A stretch of 64,000 nt of DNA from Caldilineaceae bacterium (GTDB taxonomy: Bacteria; Chloroflexota; Anaerolineae; Caldilineales; Caldilineaceae). The notes under the pieces are model-generated. The model did no database searches and was not told the origin of the DNA. It saw nothing but the letters and a program-made list of their open reading frames with translations. Positions 62,172-64,000 of this stretch are shown one piece after another. A program made the translations under genes and the position numbers. The stretch spans positions 34,199-98,198 of the forward strand of contig JALHQH010000002.1 in the NCBI GenBank assembly GCA_022842065.1. The letters run 5' to 3'. The number at the start of each line of letters is the position of its first letter. Position 1 is the stretch's first letter.

Positions 62172-63158
62172 ATGCTCCAATTTATTCTCCGGCGGATCAT
62201 CTTTTTGATTCCAACGTTGATTGCAATTTCGCTGGTGGTCTTCGTGATCATTCAGCTGCCTCCTGGCGATTACTTGACGACGCTGGTGGCGGCGATGGCG
62301 TCACAGGGGGAAAATGTTGACCAGTCGGCACTGAACGCGCTGCGCGAACGGTATGGACTCGGCCAGCCGATCTATGTCCAATATTGGAAGTGGATCTCAG
62401 GGATTGTGCTGCGCGGTGACTTTGGGCGGTCATTTGGCTGGAATATGCCGGTTGCCGATCTGATCTGGGGGCGCTTGGCGCTGACCTTTGTGCTCTCGCT
62501 CGTTACCCTGCTCTTTGTCTGGATTGTCTCCTTTCCGATTGGGGTCTATTCGGCGGTGCGCCAATATTCACCCGGCGATTATATTGCCACCTTTTTCGGC
62601 TTTCTCGGCGTGGCGACCCCCAGCTTTCTGTTAGCGCTGGTGTTGATGTACGTAGCCTTTAAATATTTCAACCAGAGCGTGGGTGGCCTCTTTTCGCCCG
62701 AATACCAGGAAGCGCCCTGGAATATGGACAAGGTCTGGGATCTGCTGGGGCACATCTGGATCCCGGTGATTATCATTGGCATGGAAGGGACCGCGGGCTT
62801 GATCCGCATTATGCGTGCCAATCTACTGGATGAATTGCGCAAACCCTATGTCGTGACCGCCCGCGCCAAGGGGCTGCCGGAATGGAAGCTGTTGCTGAAA
62901 TACCCAGTACGTGTCGCCCTCAACCCCTTTATCAGCACGGTGGGGTGGGTTTTGCCGGCGTTGGTCTCTGGCTCGGCGATTGTCTCGATTGTGCTCAGTT
63001 TGCCCACTACCGGCCCGATTCTGTTACGCGCCTTACTGTCGCAAGATATGTATCTGGCCGCCAGTTTCCTGCTCATGTTGAGCGTTTTGACGGTGATCGG
63101 CACCCTGCTTTCCGATCTGTTGCTGGCATGGCTGGATCCACGGATTCGATATGAGTAA
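62172..63158 (+). CDS. DppB/OppB-type ABC permease, importer 2
   Basis: A 328-residue permease. FILRRIIFLIPTLIAISLVVFVIIQLPPGDY and MRANLLDELRKPYVVTARAKGLPE are diagnostic. Close relative of the permease at 40249. GAGG lies before ATG 62172. Confidence 0.95.
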   Translation: MLQFILRRIIFLIPTLIAISLVVFVIIQLPPGDYLTTLVAAMASQGENVDQSALNALRERYGLGQPIYVQYWKWISGIVLRGDFGRSFGWNMPVADLIWGRLALTFVLSLVTLLFVWIVSFPIGVYSAVRQYSPGDYIATFFGFLGVATPSFLLALVLMYVAFKYFNQSVGGLFSPEYQEAPWNMDKVWDLLGHIWIPVIIIGMEGTAGLIRIMRANLLDELRKPYVVTARAKGLPEWKLLLKYPVRVALNPFISTVGWVLPALVSGSAIVSIVLSLPTTGPILLRALLSQDMYLAASFLLMLSVLTVIGTLLSDLLLAWLDPRIRYE

Positions 63159-63199
63159 AGCGACGACCGTCGTCGGTCGTTATGAAGTAAAGGATAGTT

Positions 63200-64000
63200 A
63201 TGGCAACTGATGTTCAACCGTTGGCACCAGGCAATGTGAATGCCAGTGCACGCCCACAGCCACCAGAAAGCCGCGTGCAGGTCGCATCACAGTGGAAGTT
63301 GATGTGGTGGAAGTTCCGCCGCCACAAGGCCGCGATGATCGGCGCGGTGATCACGATCTTGATCTACCTGGTGGTGCTCTTTGCCGAGTTTTTGGCCCCC
63401 TTTGACACTGAGCGCTTTAGCGCGCAGCATACTTATGCGCCCCCACAGCCGCTGCATCTTTTCGAAACAGATGCCACTGGTACGCGCTTCAATCCGTACG
63501 TCAACGGCTACACAGTGGAGATCGACCAAGTGGCGTTGCGCCGCACCTTTGTCGTGGATGAAACAAGCAAGTACTATGTTAATTTCTTTGTAGAAGGCGC
63601 GCCCTACAAGCTGCTCGGCTTCTATGAGACCAACATCCACCTCATTGCGCCGGAAGATCCAACCGCGCCCATGTATCTGCTGGGGGCCGACCGCTTGGGG
63701 CGCGATCTCTTTAGCCGCATGATCCTGGGTACGCGCATCTCAATGACGATTGGCCTGGTCGGGGTGGCAATGAGCTTTGTCTTTGGCATTTTACTGGGCG
63801 GCATTTCCGGCTTTTATAGCGGTGCCACCGACAACCTGATCCAGCGTGTGATCGAATTTATTCGCTCGATCCCACAGATTCCGCTGTTGATGGCGTTGGC
63901 CGCGGCGGTACCCACCACCTGGTCGGTGCAGCGCACCTATTTTATGATCACCGTGATCCTCGCCTTTGTCGGCTGGACGGGATTGGCCCGCGTGATTCGC
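63200..64000 (+). CDS. DppC/OppC-type ABC permease, importer 2 (cut by window end)
   Basis: The first 267 codons are present and remain open at the edge. N-terminus MATDVQPLAPGNVNASARPQ, a helix (MIGAVITILIYLVVLFAEFL), an extended extracytoplasmic segment of about 100 residues, then YLLGADRLGRDLFSRMILG and the first core helices, ending before the coupling loop. AAAGGAT precedes the ATG at 63200. ATPase genes for this importer may follow outside the window. Confidence 0.93.
   Translation, partial: MATDVQPLAPGNVNASARPQPPESRVQVASQWKLMWWKFRRHKAAMIGAVITILIYLVVLFAEFLAPFDTERFSAQHTYAPPQPLHLFETDATGTRFNPYVNGYTVEIDQVALRRTFVVDETSKYYVNFFVEGAPYKLLGFYETNIHLIAPEDPTAPMYLLGADRLGRDLFSRMILGTRISMTIGLVGVAMSFVFGILLGGISGFYSGATDNLIQRVIEFIRSIPQIPLLMALAAAVPTTWSVQRTYFMITVILAFVGWTGLARVIR

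Overview
The window looks like a chromosomal segment of a heterotroph from the phylum Chloroflexota, probably near Anaerolineae/Caldilineae. This is an inference from gene content, not from a marker gene. The supporting signs are lipoprotein-anchored ABC importers with Ala/Glu/Pro-rich linkers, phytanoyl-CoA dioxygenase and Gfo/Idh/MocA families, a secreted repeat protein ending in YLPFVIH, and dense intergenic hairpin repeats. No rRNA, tRNA, insertion sequence, prophage or CRISPR array was seen.

Layout. 0.2-4.6 kb holds stand-alone minus-strand genes: an ArsR-SRPBCC regulator with a readable autoregulatory promoter, a PhyH dioxygenase, DinB, a decayed MDR dehydrogenase, DUF4287 and an alkyltransferase-like protein. 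Next come katG, a divergent secreted repeat protein, and the potassium transporter kup. 12.2-29.6 kb is one long minus-strand catabolic cluster. Read in the direction of transcription it is a PfkB kinase, a TIM-like isomerase, a second DhaK/DhaL pair, a Tat lipoprotein binding protein, two permeases, a DUF2160 membrane protein, two different ABC ATPases, then DhaK, DhaL and a complete DhaM (EIIA-HPr-EI). An AraC regulator lies at its head. The ABC part matches the layout of the rhizobial GlpSTPQUV glycerol importer. Together with the DHA kinases it suggests uptake and phosphorylation of glycerol, dihydroxyacetone or tetrulose-type polyol derivatives. Small unrelated cassettes (a DUF433/DUF5615 toxin-antitoxin pair, a lone DUF433, an ASCH protein, a DUF1963-like protein) sit between the catabolic genes.

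31.0-64.0 kb is mostly plus strand: PhyH, an FtsX-type permease, an AAA-ATPase-like/PD-(D/E)XK protein, a DeoR regulator, a complete five-gene peptide-type (Opp/Dpp) ABC importer, a glycosyltransferase, two Gfo/Idh/MocA oxidoreductases flanking an Rpn/PDDEXK gene, ThpR, a 2-hydroxyacid dehydrogenase, an SDR, HyuA/HyuB, an unusual M28 peptidase, a LacI regulator and a second Opp-type importer cut by the window edge.

Two observations stand out. First, the two ATPases of the glycerol-type importer have complementary defects: one has a degenerate signature motif, the other lacks the Walker B glutamate and the switch histidine. This predicts a heterodimer with one working and one dead ATP site. 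Second, nearly every gene junction carries its own hairpin element. Many are built from tandem 7-8 bp units on one side and their inverted complement on the other. Some supply stop codons, and one is inserted in frame inside a glycosyltransferase gene.
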